Assembly: GCF_900129785.1 (NCBI RefSeq)
Contig: NZ_FSRC01000003.1
Span: 434,001 to 498,000 of the forward strand
Reading direction: 5' to 3'
Source of the DNA: Algoriphagus halophilus
GTDB lineage: Bacteria; Bacteroidota; Bacteroidia; Cytophagales; Cyclobacteriaceae
DNA length: 64,000 bases
In this document: positions 42,205 through 51,816 of the stretch, piece by piece
Numbering within the stretch: position 1 is the first letter of the stretch
Layout: each line of letters begins with the position of its first letter
Translations under genes and position numbers: made by a program
Notes under the pieces: generated by a model
Seen by the model: only the letters and a program-made list of their open reading frames with translations
Database searches by the model: none
What the model was told of the DNA's origin: nothing

Positions 42205-43524
42205 TTAAAAAGCTGGAAACTCTTTCCTTAAACCTGTAAAAGCATCGATCATTTCCCATTTTGGTTTAAAGTAGGAGTTCATTAACCTTCCACTAACAGT
42301 TCCATTTTGTAAATATTGAAGTGCAGTGGCAAGTCTTAAATCATTTTCATTACCCCAGTTGAATTGTGGAGAATCTCCTACCAAAAACTCTGCTGGGAAC
42401 CCATCAAAATATTCTGCTTTACCTTGGGCATTTGCAGTCGCGAACGTGATGGGTACCAATTCAACATCATTTTCTTTCAGTATTGGGAAGTAACTGGACA
42501 ATGGAAAAGATCCCACTGGCTTTCCATACGTTTTGTCCCCAACTAGAATGATGTCTAAATAAGGGTCCAAAGAATTAATTATGAGCTCGGAAGCTGAAGC
42601 TGTTCCTCTGGAAGTGATGAATACTATTTGATTTAGATTTATTCCTCCTGTTTTTCTAAAGTTTACGCTTTTCTCATAGTTAGGCTTAAGGTAATTTAGC
42701 TTATTGGTGTACATCAGTTTGCTACCGTTAGAAGAATTAATTAGGTAGTTGTTGATTTGTTCTGCTACTGCAACAGATCCGCCCCCATTGTATCTGAGGT
42801 CTATGATTAAATCGCTTATGTTTTGAGATTCGAAATATTCAAATGAATCCTGAACCTCTTGACTTCTTGTGGGATTTAGACCTTCAGTAGCCTTGAAACT
42901 ATTATAAACCCAATACCCAACTTTCTTCTCTCCTACATCAAATACATTTTTATAAAGAACTGAATTTGATTGGTATTCAGCCTTGGTATTGCTTCTTGTA
43001 GTGGTGGTTCCGTCTGGTAATTTGAAAGTAAAGGTGTTGGTAATGCCGGGATCAGCAGGTCCTAATTTGAAATCATATGCTCCGGTATTGGTTTTGTAAT
43101 TGGAAATAGGTTTTCCATTTATTTCTACTATTTCCCAACCTCTTTCCCATCCATCTTTTCCGGCGGGAGCTTCCTGAAATACAAAGGTTAGGTAAAGTCT
43201 ATCTTCTCCATCAAATCCGAATCCGAATCCATGTCCCGCATTTCTTCCCACGAATGCATTATTAAAAGCTTCTTGGGTGGTGAGGTATGAAAATCGATCA
43301 AGAGGTTTAAATTTTATAGCCTCTAAAAACTCCTCGTTGGAATCAAAGTCAGTTACCGTTGGTTTTACAGGAAGATCCTGATTCCAATAATACCACTCCT
43401 CCATAGCATCATAAATTGCATCTCGGACTAATTCACCTTGAGGATTAGGTATGGGGTCATCTCCTGGGTTGCAAGAGAATAATCCGATACATATCAAACT
43501 GAACAGCCAAAGTTTACTTTTCAT
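42205..43524 (-). CDS. S41 family peptidase, lipoprotein (paralog)
   Basis: A 439-residue exported protease with lipobox CIGLFSCNPGD (Cys ~18). An N-terminal DAIYDAMEEWYYWNQDL region precedes a PDZ-like domain (~85-165). The protease core has LIIDLRYNGGGSVAVAEQI, the nucleophile Ser in GTASASELIINSL and Lys in VGDKTYGKPVG. All key residues are intact. It shares architecture and motifs with the S41 protein at 26158-27552. It is transcribed alone on the minus strand, convergent with hisIE. Confidence 0.91.
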   Translation of the reverse strand: MKSKLWLFSLICIGLFSCNPGDDPIPNPQGELVRDAIYDAMEEWYYWNQDLPVKPTVTDFDSNEEFLEAIKFKPLDRFSYLTTQEAFNNAFVGRNAGHGFGFGFDGEDRLYLTFVFQEAPAGKDGWERGWEIVEINGKPISNYKTNTGAYDFKLGPADPGITNTFTFKLPDGTTTTRSNTKAEYQSNSVLYKNVFDVGEKKVGYWVYNSFKATEGLNPTRSQEVQDSFEYFESQNISDLIIDLRYNGGGSVAVAEQINNYLINSSNGSKLMYTNKLNYLKPNYEKSVNFRKTGGINLNQIVFITSRGTASASELIINSLDPYLDIILVGDKTYGKPVGSFPLSSYFPILKENDVELVPITFATANAQGKAEYFDGFPAEFLVGDSPQFNWGNENDLRLATALQYLQNGTVSGRLMNSYFKPKWEMIDAFTGLRKEFPAF

Positions 43525-43582
43525 GATTAGAGAAATTTATTAAATAGATACGTGATACTTTGGAATCAGGATGAGTTTCATC

Positions 43583-43975
43583 TTAAATAGCTATATCGTA
43601 CACCTGAACTTTCTTCCACATGGAGGAATATTTTTCAATAAATTCCAAATGGAGTGGATCTGATTGATATACGTCTTGATCTTCCAGACTGTCAAAGAAT
43701 AAGGTACAAGAAACCTGAAAAGAGTGGTCTACAACGTCTCTATCAGCAGTATCGGCAGGAGTGCCTGCAATGAATTTTCCAACGGTTTTACACCTGCCCA
43801 GCATAGGTACAGCTTCTGTTAAAAACTCTTTGGTATTGGCTACATCATGAAGCCAAAAATAAACCTGGTGGATCATTTTTTGTTTTGCCATTTCGTTAGC
43901 GATTGAATTTAAAGGTAATATGGCTGAAGCACTTGCAACGCCTACGGTTTTTAAGAATTGTCTTCTTGATTTCAT
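43583..43975 (-). CDS. Tat-exported Dabb (stress-responsive A/B barrel) protein
   Basis: A 130-residue protein from the ATG at 43975. A twin-arginine signal MKSRRQFLKTVGVASASAIL leads to a Dabb domain: KMIHQVYFWLHDVANTKEFLTEA, RDVVDHSFQVSCTLFFDSLEDQDVYQSDPLHLEF (in part). Dabb proteins form dimeric barrels, some binding heme or small ligands. An open frame extends 19 codons upstream (to 44032), but the Tat motif fixes the start. Function is unknown. Confidence 0.83.
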   Translation of the reverse strand: MKSRRQFLKTVGVASASAILPLNSIANEMAKQKMIHQVYFWLHDVANTKEFLTEAVPMLGRCKTVGKFIAGTPADTADRDVVDHSFQVSCTLFFDSLEDQDVYQSDPLHLEFIEKYSSMWKKVQVYDIAI

Positions 43976-44131
43976 GTTAATAGGATTGATAAGCTCTTCG
44001 GATTCTTCAAAAACTGCTTTAAGAATCCTCAAAGATTCTAAAGATAAAAATTTATATTGCTTTTCGATAACTGTTTAAATCTTCCCTGAGTCTTAGGTTT
44101 TTTATAGGCCATTCTTTAACAATAAACATCC

Positions 44132-45118
44132 ATGAATTATCGCAAATTAGGAAAAACAGGATTTGAAATATCTGAAATAGGACTTGGTACTTGGCAAGTT
44201 GGTGGAGGATGGGGAAAACCCTTCAGTCCGAAAATTGCAGAGGAACTTTTACATTCCGCAATCGATAAGGGAGTGAATTTTGTAGATACGGCAGACGTGT
44301 ATGATGCTGGCTTAAGCGAGGCCGCGGTAGGAAAAGTCGTACGGGAAAGGTCAGAAAAAATATATGTTGCTACCAAATGTGGGCGACGAATCCAGCCTCA
44401 TGTAAATGAAGGTTATTCTACAGAAAAATTAAGAAGGTATGTGGAAGATAGTTTGCGGAATACAGGGTTGGAAAGGCTGGACTTAATTCAGTTACATTGC
44501 CCTCCGGAATTAGTTTATAAGCGAGATGAAATTTTTGGACTCTTTGAAGATTTAAGAGCTGAAGGTAAAATTTCCGCCATGGGGGTCAGCGTAGAAAAGA
44601 TCACTGAGGGCTTAAGTGCGATCAAATATGATATTGTTTCTACCATTCAAGTGATTTTTAATATGTTTAGGCAAAAGCCCTATGAATTATTATTTAGAAA
44701 CGCCAAGAAAAATGACATTGGGATTATAGTAAGGGTTCCTCTGGCAAGTGGATTATTGACAGGTAAAATCACAAAAGAATCCACTTTCCCAAAAGATGAT
44801 CATAGGCACTTTAACCGAGAGGGAAAAGCCTTTGACAAAGGGGAAACCTTTTCTGGTGTACCATTTGATTTGGGTTTGTCTGCTGTTGAGGAATTACAAT
44901 CTTTGTTGAACATAGATTATTCTTTGGCATCTTTTGCCTTGAAATGGGTTTTGATGTTTCCAGAGGTGAGTACTGTGATTCCTGGCGCATCCAATTTGGA
45001 TCAATTGGAAAGTAATGTAAAGGTTTCGGATTTACCATCTCTATCAGCAGAACAGATGGAAGTCGTAAAGACCGTATATGAAAAATATATTAAAGAGGAA
45101 GTCCACCATTTGTGGTAA
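44132..45118 (+). CDS. Aldo/keto reductase
   Basis: A 328-residue NADPH-dependent oxidoreductase. It has MNYRKLGKTGFEISEIGLGTWQVGGGWG, the catalytic Asp/Tyr in FVDTADVYDAGLSE and Lys in VATKCGRR. RLDLIQLHCPPE carries the His region. A C-terminal WVLMFPEVSTVIPGASN binds NADPH. It belongs to the YajO/GPR-like subgroup; the substrate is not predictable. It is monocistronic, divergent from the Dabb gene. Confidence 0.92.
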   Translation: MNYRKLGKTGFEISEIGLGTWQVGGGWGKPFSPKIAEELLHSAIDKGVNFVDTADVYDAGLSEAAVGKVVRERSEKIYVATKCGRRIQPHVNEGYSTEKLRRYVEDSLRNTGLERLDLIQLHCPPELVYKRDEIFGLFEDLRAEGKISAMGVSVEKITEGLSAIKYDIVSTIQVIFNMFRQKPYELLFRNAKKNDIGIIVRVPLASGLLTGKITKESTFPKDDHRHFNREGKAFDKGETFSGVPFDLGLSAVEELQSLLNIDYSLASFALKWVLMFPEVSTVIPGASNLDQLESNVKVSDLPSLSAEQMEVVKTVYEKYIKEEVHHLW

Positions 45119-45241
45119 GGAAGAAAGCCAATTTTTTTAAAGGGAAGAAGGTGTTTTGTGGAAAAGAGAAAGTAATTCACTTACAAAAAAGTAGGGGTTA
45201 TAATCCCTTGTTTTCCTTTTAAAAATGCATTTTTAGTGGAG

Positions 45242-45276
45242 TAAAAAAAATCCCGTAGACTTTGGCCTACGGGATC
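45242..45276. terminator. Bidirectional terminator, aldo/keto reductase / typA
   Basis: ATCCCGTAG, ~7-nt loop, CCTACGGGAT preceded by AAAAAAAA (T-run on the minus strand). It is strongest for typA. Confidence 0.8.
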
Positions 45277-45299
45277 AAATATGGATTAAGTTGCTCTAA

Positions 45300-47105
45300 T
45301 TAAGCATCTTTCTTAGCCATTCTGGTTCTTTCACCCTCATCCAAATAAATTTTTCTCATTCGGATAGTTTTAGGAGTGATTTCAAGGTACTCATCCTTCT
45401 GGATGTATTCCATGGATTCTTCCAAGGAGAACTTCACAGCAGGAGCAATTTTGGTATTATCATCAGAACCAGAAGCTCTCATGTTTGTCAATTTCTTACC
45501 CTTCTGTACGTTTACCACGATGTCATTGTCTCTGTTGTGAGCTCCAATAACTTGGCCACCGTATAGTTCTTCTCCTGGATTTACAAAGAAGGTTCCTCTA
45601 TCCTGAAGCTTATCAATTGCATAAGCAGTACATGGACCACCTTCCATGGAAATGATTGATCCTGTATTTCTTTCTGGAATAGCTCCTTTGAATGGTTCGT
45701 AAGCAGTAAATCTATGATTCATGATCGCTTCACCTTGCGTAGCGGTCAATACATTGTTTCTCAAACCAATCAAACCTCTAGAAGGGATCTTGAATTCAAG
45801 GTGCTGTAAATCACCTTTTGGCTCCATGATTAACAATTCACCTTTTCTCTGGGTAGCCAATTCAATTACTTTACCAGAAGATTCAGCAGGAACGTCAACG
45901 ACCAAGGTTTCGATAGGTTCACAATTTACTCCATCGATTTCTCTATAGATTACCTGAGGCTGCCCTACTTGTAATTCATATCCTTCTCTTCTCATTGTTT
46001 CGATCAAAACTGACAAGTGAAGAATACCACGTCCATAAACCAAGAACTTGTCTTCAGAATCCGTTGGTTCTACTCTTAGTGCCAAGTTCTTCTCAGTCTC
46101 TTTCATCAAACGATCTCTCAAGTGACGGGAGGTCACAAATTTACCTTCTTTACCAAAGAAAGGAGAGTTGTTGATGGTGAAGAGCATGTTCATCGTTGGC
46201 TCATCAATAGCAATTCTTGGTAGAGGCTCAGGGTTTTCTGCTGCAGCAATAGTGTCTCCGATTTCAAAATCTTCAATACCGGTTACTGCACAAATATCTC
46301 CAGCTACCACTTCAGTCACTTTAGCTTTTCCAAGTCCTTCAAACGTGTGAAGTTCTTTTACTTTTACCTTTTTAAATACTCCGTCAGCTTTGCAAAGCGT
46401 TACTTGAGCACCTTCTTTGATTGTCCCTCTTTTTACTCTTCCGATGGCGATACGGCCTACAAAATTGGAGTAATCCAATGATGTTACCTGCATCTGAAGA
46501 GACCCTTCGTCAATTTTTGGAGCAGGAATATGGTCTACAATAGCATCAAGTAATGGAATAATGGAATCCGTTGGTTTTTGCCAATCTGGTCCCATCCAGT
46601 TCTGCTTAGCTGACCCGTAAAGTGTTTGGAAATCCAATTGCTCTTCAGTTGCATCTAAGTTGAACATCAAATCAAAAACTGCCTCGTGAACTTCATCAGG
46701 ACGACAATTCTCTTTATCAACTTTGTTTACTACTACAATTGGAGTTAATCCTAAGTCCAATGCTTTTCCAAGAACGAATCTTGTTTGTGGCATTGGGCCT
46801 TCAAAAGCATCTACCAATAGAATAACTCCATCAGCCATCTTCAATACACGTTCTACCTCACCACCAAAGTCGGCGTGACCAGGAGTGTCAATGATGTTGA
46901 TTTTAGTATCTCTATAACGAACAGATACGTTTTTTGAAAGGATTGTAATCCCTCTTTCACGTTCCAAATCGTTATTATCCAAAATCAGGTCATCGAACTG
47001 CTGGTTCTCTCTGAAGATCTTTGAAGCATGAATGATTTTGTCAACCAAAGTTGTCTTGCCGTGGTCAACGTGTGCGATGATCGCGATATTCCGAATATTC
47101 TGCAT
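45300..47105 (-). CDS. typA: Translational GTPase TypA/BipA
   Basis: A 601-residue EF-G-like GTPase. G1 is [13 protein letters not shown], the switch region has [12 protein letters not shown]3 is [13 protein letters not shown], and G4 is [12 protein letters not shown]. It has domain II, EF-G domain III and V homologs, and the BipA-specific C-terminal domain ([27 protein letters not shown] in part). It assists 50S assembly and stress adaptation. A TACTTTTG -7 element identical to that of rpsF lies ~20 nt upstream. Confidence 0.97.
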   Translation of the reverse strand: MQNIRNIAIIAHVDHGKTTLVDKIIHASKIFRENQQFDDLILDNNDLERERGITILSKNVSVRYRDTKINIIDTPGHADFGGEVERVLKMADGVILLVDAFEGPMPQTRFVLGKALDLGLTPIVVVNKVDKENCRPDEVHEAVFDLMFNLDATEEQLDFQTLYGSAKQNWMGPDWQKPTDSIIPLLDAIVDHIPAPKIDEGSLQMQVTSLDYSNFVGRIAIGRVKRGTIKEGAQVTLCKADGVFKKVKVKELHTFEGLGKAKVTEVVAGDICAVTGIEDFEIGDTIAAAENPEPLPRIAIDEPTMNMLFTINNSPFFGKEGKFVTSRHLRDRLMKETEKNLALRVEPTDSEDKFLVYGRGILHLSVLIETMRREGYELQVGQPQVIYREIDGVNCEPIETLVVDVPAESSGKVIELATQRKGELLIMEPKGDLQHLEFKIPSRGLIGLRNNVLTATQGEAIMNHRFTAYEPFKGAIPERNTGSIISMEGGPCTAYAIDKLQDRGTFFVNPGEELYGGQVIGAHNRDNDIVVNVQKGKKLTNMRASGSDDNTKIAPAVKFSLEESMEYIQKDEYLEITPKTIRMRKIYLDEGERTRMAKKDA

Positions 47106-47124
47106 GGTTTGCCTAATTGAGCCG

Positions 47125-47132
47125 CAAAAGTA
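47125..47132 (-). promoter_or_regulatory. Candidate -7 promoter element of typA
   Basis: Minus strand TACTTTTG, exact consensus, 20 nt before the ATG; no clear -33 TTG. Confidence 0.5.
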
Positions 47133-47340
47133 CGAATAAAATTTGGGAATTAGGTTATGGAAATATTAATGATGAGATCTTAGTGCTGAAATCCTTGGAA
47201 AAATCTTCTCCTGCCAAGGATAGATTGGTCTTAGCTTGAAAGTGAATCAGCAAAATCCATATTTATTCACTTTTTTAAATGAAAGGTAGATTGTTTGGTC
47301 AAAAGCTATTTATCTCTATTTAATTTTTAATTTTTGTAAC

Positions 47341-48255
47341 ATGGATTACCAGCAATTAATAGAGGAAGTATATCGAGAGGTACAGGCAGAGAACCTAAAA
47401 GGCAAAGTCGCAGACTATATTCCAGAAATCGCTACTGTAGATCCCAATCAATTTGGTATTGCTTTGGTAGATCTAAAAGGGAATCTCTATGGAGTTGGGG
47501 ATTATCTAACACCTTTTTCTATTCAAAGTATCAGTAAAGTTCATACGCTTACCATGGTATTCCATCGGTTTAATTCAAAATTATGGTCGAGGGTAAATGT
47601 GGAGCCCAGCGGAAACCCATTTAATTCTATTGCGCAGTTGGAATATGAAAATGGAATACCGCGAAATCCTTTTATCAATGCTGGGGCATTGGTAATAACA
47701 GATGCCTTATGCAGTAAATTCGAAAACCCCTTAGAGCAGATATCCGCATTTATCAACGAGATTGCAGGGTGTGATTGTGTCAGAATTAACCAAGCGGTGA
47801 TGAATTCTGAAAAGAATAATGCAGCTAGAAATACTGCATTGGCTTATTTTCTGAAGTCCTATAATAATTTTGAAAACTCAATTGAAGAGGTATTAGATGT
47901 TTACTTTTCACACTGCGCCATGGAAATGAGTTGCGTGGAGCTTGCAAAAACCTTTTCCTTTTTAGCCAATGACGGATATTCCATTTATGCCAATAGAGAG
48001 ATTTTATCAGAAAGCCATGCCCGAAGAGTCAATGCCCTGATGTTGACTTGTGGTTTTTACGATGAAGCGGGAGAATTTGCTTATAAAGTAGGTTTGCCAG
48101 GGAAAAGTGGAGTAGGGGGAGGAGTAGCAGCAGTCATGCCGCATAAGTTTAGCATTGCTGTATGGAGCCCTGAACTCAATGAAAAAGGCAATTCTGTTAA
48201 ATCAATCAGGGCTTTGGAGCTGCTGACCGATAAATTGGCCTTTTCACTTTTTTAA
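47341..48255 (+). CDS. glsA: Glutaminase
   Basis: A 304-residue serine-dependent beta-lactamase-fold glutaminase converting glutamine to glutamate and ammonia. The Ser-x-x-Lys pair is in FSIQSISKVHTL (S63, K66). NPFINAGALVITDAL, EKNNAARNTALAYFLKS and a GLPGKSGVGGGVAAVMP loop follow. Length is normal. It is cytosolic and monocistronic, and convergent with the SGNH hydrolase gene 25 bp away without a visible terminator. Confidence 0.96.
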   Translation: MDYQQLIEEVYREVQAENLKGKVADYIPEIATVDPNQFGIALVDLKGNLYGVGDYLTPFSIQSISKVHTLTMVFHRFNSKLWSRVNVEPSGNPFNSIAQLEYENGIPRNPFINAGALVITDALCSKFENPLEQISAFINEIAGCDCVRINQAVMNSEKNNAARNTALAYFLKSYNNFENSIEEVLDVYFSHCAMEMSCVELAKTFSFLANDGYSIYANREILSESHARRVNALMLTCGFYDEAGEFAYKVGLPGKSGVGGGVAAVMPHKFSIAVWSPELNEKGNSVKSIRALELLTDKLAFSLF

Positions 48256-48279
48256 GTGTTCTGCTCCATTTAATAGAAA

Positions 48280-48942
48280 TTAATTTTCTAAGAAAGGAGT
48301 GAATATTTCTTTCCAAAGTGCATATCCCTTTTCATTCATGTGGAGATTGTCACCTATAAAAATATCAGCTCTGGGAACTCCGCTTTTATCTAACATAATA
48401 TCCCAAACGTTTACAAAGTTGACATTGTCATGCGTCGTGCAATATTGCCTCATCAAATCATTTAAGACCATGTAGGAGTTTTTTAATTCCCATCTGGAAG
48501 GACTTGGCTTAGCGGAGATCAAGTTAACAGTACTGTTTGGGAGTTGTTTTTGGATTCTGGTGACGATATCATCCAAAGTGGCCATAATCTCTGCCGCAGT
48601 TTTGCCTCCATTGATATCATTGTCTCCTTCATAGATAAAAACTTTGGATGGTTCCAACCTTAATACTAAGGGGAATAAGTGCTCTGATAAATCCAAGGCT
48701 GTAGATCCTCCAAACCCGGTATTAATTATTGGCACATTGGGAAATTGCTCCTGTAAGTTTTTCCACATTCTTACGCTGGAACTTCCAGTGAATACTACTT
48801 CACCTTTTGACCAACCTATGCTGTCTATTTTATGGCTGATGCTTTCAACTTCCTGATCAAAACGATTGGCTTGGGCAAACAGTTGATTTACTCCTAAAAA
48901 GAGGGTAAAAAGTATAGCGGTTAAAAGGGTATTTGTTTTCAT
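48280..48942 (-). CDS. Secreted SGNH/GDSL hydrolase
   Basis: A 220-residue exported esterase-like protein. The signal peptide is residues 1-23 (LFAQ-A). SGNH blocks are: Ser in VVFTGSSSVRMW, Gly in NTGFGGSTALDL, Asn in YEGDNDINGGKT, and the Asp-x-x-His of IGDNLHMNEKGYALW. The likely role is removal of acyl or acetyl groups from carbohydrates or lipids. It is divergent from the DUF4407 gene across a repeat-bearing 241-bp region. Confidence 0.88.
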   Translation of the reverse strand: MKTNTLLTAILFTLFLGVNQLFAQANRFDQEVESISHKIDSIGWSKGEVVFTGSSSVRMWKNLQEQFPNVPIINTGFGGSTALDLSEHLFPLVLRLEPSKVFIYEGDNDINGGKTAAEIMATLDDIVTRIQKQLPNSTVNLISAKPSPSRWELKNSYMVLNDLMRQYCTTHDNVNFVNVWDIMLDKSGVPRADIFIGDNLHMNEKGYALWKEIFTPFLEN

Positions 48943-49009
48943 AAACTAAAGATATTCGCTTTTTGGGAATGGTCAAAACCGTCCATAACATGCTCATTCT
49001 CGTACACTT

Positions 49010-49104
49010 CGGACAAATTTATGGTTTGTTCGTATTGAATTTCGTCACATTTTTCTAAAGAAAAAGGCCTTTAATCGCCATTTTTTAATGATTTCGTCAC
49101 ATTT
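49010..49104. repeat. Direct and inverted repeats upstream of the DUF4407 gene
   Basis: Identical 14-bp direct repeats ATTTCGTCACATTT lie at 49039-49052 and 49091-49104, 52 bp apart (about five helical turns). Next to them is an imperfect inverted repeat CGGACAAA (49010-49017) / TTTGTTCG (49025-49032). CAAATTTA at 49014-49021 is a reverse -7 element for the SGNH gene. These may be regulator-binding sites shared by the divergent genes. Confidence 0.6.
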
Positions 49105-49183
49105 CAAAATTTGAGCCTGTTGAATCAGGTTTTTTGGAGGAGTTTTAGCGTTATAAAGGCAAATCATTCCAAATACCCTTTTC

Positions 49184-50299
49184 ATGGAGCAACTCACTCG
49201 TTTTTTCTGGTTTTGCAGTGGGGCGAATTTTTCATTATTGAAAAGATCGCCCACTGAATCGAATAAATATATAGGAATTGGTGCTACTGTTTTCTTTACA
49301 GGAGTCCTCGCAGCCTTGGCAGCAGGTTATGCCTTGTATACCGTATTCCAATCTGTCTGGCCGGCTATGTTATTTGGTCTTTTATGGGGATTTATGATCT
49401 TCAACCTGGACCGATTCATCGTCTCCAGCATGAGGAAGAAGAAAAGTGCCTGGGGAGAATGGAAATTGGCAATACCTAGATTGGTGTTGGCTGTATTGCT
49501 TGCACTAGTCATTTCAAAACCCCTGGAGCTAAAAATGTTTGAGCGGGAGATCAATCGTAAAATTGATGAGAAACGAACCGAATTCATTGCTCAATCGAAA
49601 GCAAACCTTGCGAAAGGATTTCCGGAAATACAGGAGCTGGAATTGAAAATAGAGACTTTGAAAGCAGAAATCTTGGATGCAGAAGCTTTTAGAGATCAAG
49701 TTCAAAGGGAGTATGATGCTGAACGTTTTGGTGAGAAGACTGCCAGTACAAGTGGGATAGTGGGGATTGGTACCAATGCAAAGAAAAAGGAACAACAATT
49801 AGATGCCGCTCAATTGGCATTGGATGATTTAAGAGCCAGAAATCAGGTGAGGATAGATACAGTAGAAGCTCAAATCAGGGATTTTATGGCTTTGAGGCAA
49901 GCTGAATTCGAGAAACAGCAACCTGGGATAGAAGGGTTTGATGGACTTGCTGCGAGAATGGATGCCTTGTCTAGTTTGACAGAAGAAAGTGCAGCCATGG
50001 CCATGGCCAATGTTTTCATTATGCTTCTTTTTATTGCAATTGAAACTGCTCCGATTTTTGTGAAATTAATTTCTCCAAGAGGTCCTTATGATGAATATCT
50101 AGAATTGCATGAAGACAAAGTGAGGCTATTTAAGAGTGAAAAATGGACCAAAGCTATGGGTGAATCCAATGCGAGGGTAGATTACTTCCAGGAAACACAT
50201 TTTTATGCAACCGATTTGAAAAAGAAGAAAACCAACCGTAAAAATGAGGTGATGACTGAGTCAGAAATTTCCGACTTGGAATCAAAATATAAAATTTAA
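49184..50299 (+). CDS. DUF4407 domain membrane protein
   Basis: A 371-residue protein: MEQLTRFFWFCSGANFSLLK leads into three N-terminal membrane helices (~30-50, ~58-75, ~98-113), with NLDRFIVSSMRKKKSAWGE between. Then comes a long coiled coil (~120-255) and a fourth membrane segment (AMANVFIMLLFIAIETAPIFVKL, ~275-297). A charged tail follows. This is the DUF4407 architecture. Function is unknown; related proteins look like large periplasmic coiled-coil membrane sensors or channels (inference). Confidence 0.88.
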   Translation: MEQLTRFFWFCSGANFSLLKRSPTESNKYIGIGATVFFTGVLAALAAGYALYTVFQSVWPAMLFGLLWGFMIFNLDRFIVSSMRKKKSAWGEWKLAIPRLVLAVLLALVISKPLELKMFEREINRKIDEKRTEFIAQSKANLAKGFPEIQELELKIETLKAEILDAEAFRDQVQREYDAERFGEKTASTSGIVGIGTNAKKKEQQLDAAQLALDDLRARNQVRIDTVEAQIRDFMALRQAEFEKQQPGIEGFDGLAARMDALSSLTEESAAMAMANVFIMLLFIAIETAPIFVKLISPRGPYDEYLELHEDKVRLFKSEKWTKAMGESNARVDYFQETHFYATDLKKKKTNRKNEVMTESEISDLESKYKI

Positions 50300-50307
50300 T
50301 TTGAATA

Positions 50308-50334
50308 GGGCAGTACAAGTTACTGCCCTTTTTC
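50308..50334. terminator. Bidirectional terminator, DUF4407 / DUF5995 genes
   Basis: GGGCAGTA, loop CAAGT, TACTGCCCTTTTT. It just touches the stop codon of the minus-strand gene. Confidence 0.82.
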
Positions 50335-51088
50335 AGATCGATTTTTTAGCTACAATATCTAGTTGATTCATGGTGTTGCTCACAGATTTCCATTCTGCGA
50401 AACCAATGATTTTTACTATAAATGAAAGAAATTTTCCTGGGCGAATCAGTTTAATGGCCAAGTTTGAAATATTCAAATCCCGATCCTGAATCAAAGCCTC
50501 CCGGTTTACACCTGAATAGTACTCTCCTGCATACTTCCAAGCCCCATCTCTAGCTAGTTGGATACTGAAATTCAAGAGCATTTCATCACGTCCTTTTGCC
50601 AAAGGAATCAATAAGCCAAAAACAGGAGATACTTTGCTAATATTTGCTTTTACGCCATCTACCAGTTCTGCCAAGATGGAATTGATTTGATTAAAGTCTT
50701 TTTGTATTCCCTCTAAGGGTTCGCTGCCCACCGTTTCTGCAGCAGAAATACCCAGGTCAAGATTGATATGGGCATTGATGCCCAAAAACAAGTGCTGCAA
50801 AACTAAATATGAGCTTGATTTACTAGCTTCAAATGCAATATCCCAACTTTTGGTGGGTTGCTGTCCAGATTTCCAGGTATCATAGGCATCAATAAATCGA
50901 CCAGCAAAAAGAACGTCAAGCCGCTCCATTCTTGGGTTATCTTCAAACTCCTGTAGTTCAATTCCTTTTTTAATCCTTCGGGTTACTTGCCTATACAATA
51001 TGGCGAAATAGCCAATTCTTGAATTTTTTTGTTCGCATTCCGCCACAATCTCATCCATGCGGAGCAAAACCTCGTCGATTGTTTTCAT
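50333..51088 (-). CDS. DUF5995 family protein
   Basis: A 251-residue, helical cytosolic protein: TIDEVLLRMDEIVAECEQ, YFAILYRQVTRRIKKGI, RFIDAYDTWKSGQQPTKSW, then LVLQHLFLGINAHINLDLGI and a basic C-terminus. These match DUF5995, common in Bacteroidota and Actinobacteria. The conserved HINLDLGIS stretch could bind a metal or cofactor, but no activity is known. It lies 2 bp after the VIT1-family gene, so it belongs to the same minus-strand operon. Confidence 0.78.
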   Translation of the reverse strand: MKTIDEVLLRMDEIVAECEQKNSRIGYFAILYRQVTRRIKKGIELQEFEDNPRMERLDVLFAGRFIDAYDTWKSGQQPTKSWDIAFEASKSSSYLVLQHLFLGINAHINLDLGISAAETVGSEPLEGIQKDFNQINSILAELVDGVKANISKVSPVFGLLIPLAKGRDEMLLNFSIQLARDGAWKYAGEYYSGVNREALIQDRDLNISNLAIKLIRPGKFLSFIVKIIGFAEWKSVSNTMNQLDIVAKKSI

Positions 51089-51090
51089 GA

Positions 51091-51816
51091 TTACTTGAGA
51101 AAAAAGTTTTCTAATATATCTCCCACATAGTAGGCAACTACAGCAGCCAACACTCCCAGAGCAACCGTTTCGGCAATACTTTTAAACTCTGAGGTCTGAT
51201 TGACGATAGATTTTAGCCAGCCTATGATTATAAAAGCTATTCCGGTAAGAATACTTGTCCATAGAAATATATTTATTTCGGATGGATTAAAATAAGTCCA
51301 TAAATAAACCAATAGCGGAATAAATCCCACCGATAAGAATGAAATAAATGTGGCCAAGCCAATTTTAAATGGGCTTTTGGATTCCTGCATAAGGTTAAGT
51401 TCGTCTTTCATCATTTCAGCAACCCACAGTTCTTTGTTGGATGTGATCTGATCCACTACTTGCTCTAATAGCTCTCCTTTAAATCCTTTTGCTTTGTAGA
51501 TGTCAACAATTTCCTCTCGTTCTATTTCTGGGAGATTTTCGATTTCCCAATATTCAATGGCTTCATGTTTCTTAAAGTTTTCTTTGTTGCTTTTTGCCGA
51601 TAGATAGGCTCCTACGGACATAGAAAAACCATCAGCAAATAGATTGGCAAAGCCTAAAATGATGATGATGCCAGCATCTAAATCTGCTCCAAATCCCCCT
51701 GCTACAACTGCAAATGTGGTAACCGCCCCATCGATTCCCCCATATACAAACTCACTTAAATATTCTTGAAGTTTTCGAAAGTACTTACTCTCCTGATGTA
51801 TTTGAGATTCCTTCAT
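51091..51816 (-). CDS. VIT1/CCC1 family iron/manganese transporter
   Basis: A 241-residue membrane protein with the family start YLSEFVYGGIDGAVTTFAVVAGG, then GFANLFADGFSMSVGAYLS. A cytosolic Glu-rich helical loop (EIENLPEIEREEIVDIYKAKG ... EMMKDELNLM) binds metal in plant VIT1. Three further helices complete about five segments. It is predicted to move Fe2+ or Mn2+ out of the cytoplasm. Its ATG overlaps the stop of the dipeptidase gene by one base. Confidence 0.88.
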   Translation of the reverse strand: MKESQIHQESKYFRKLQEYLSEFVYGGIDGAVTTFAVVAGGFGADLDAGIIIILGFANLFADGFSMSVGAYLSAKSNKENFKKHEAIEYWEIENLPEIEREEIVDIYKAKGFKGELLEQVVDQITSNKELWVAEMMKDELNLMQESKSPFKIGLATFISFLSVGFIPLLVYLWTYFNPSEINIFLWTSILTGIAFIIIGWLKSIVNQTSEFKSIAETVALGVLAAVVAYYVGDILENFFLK

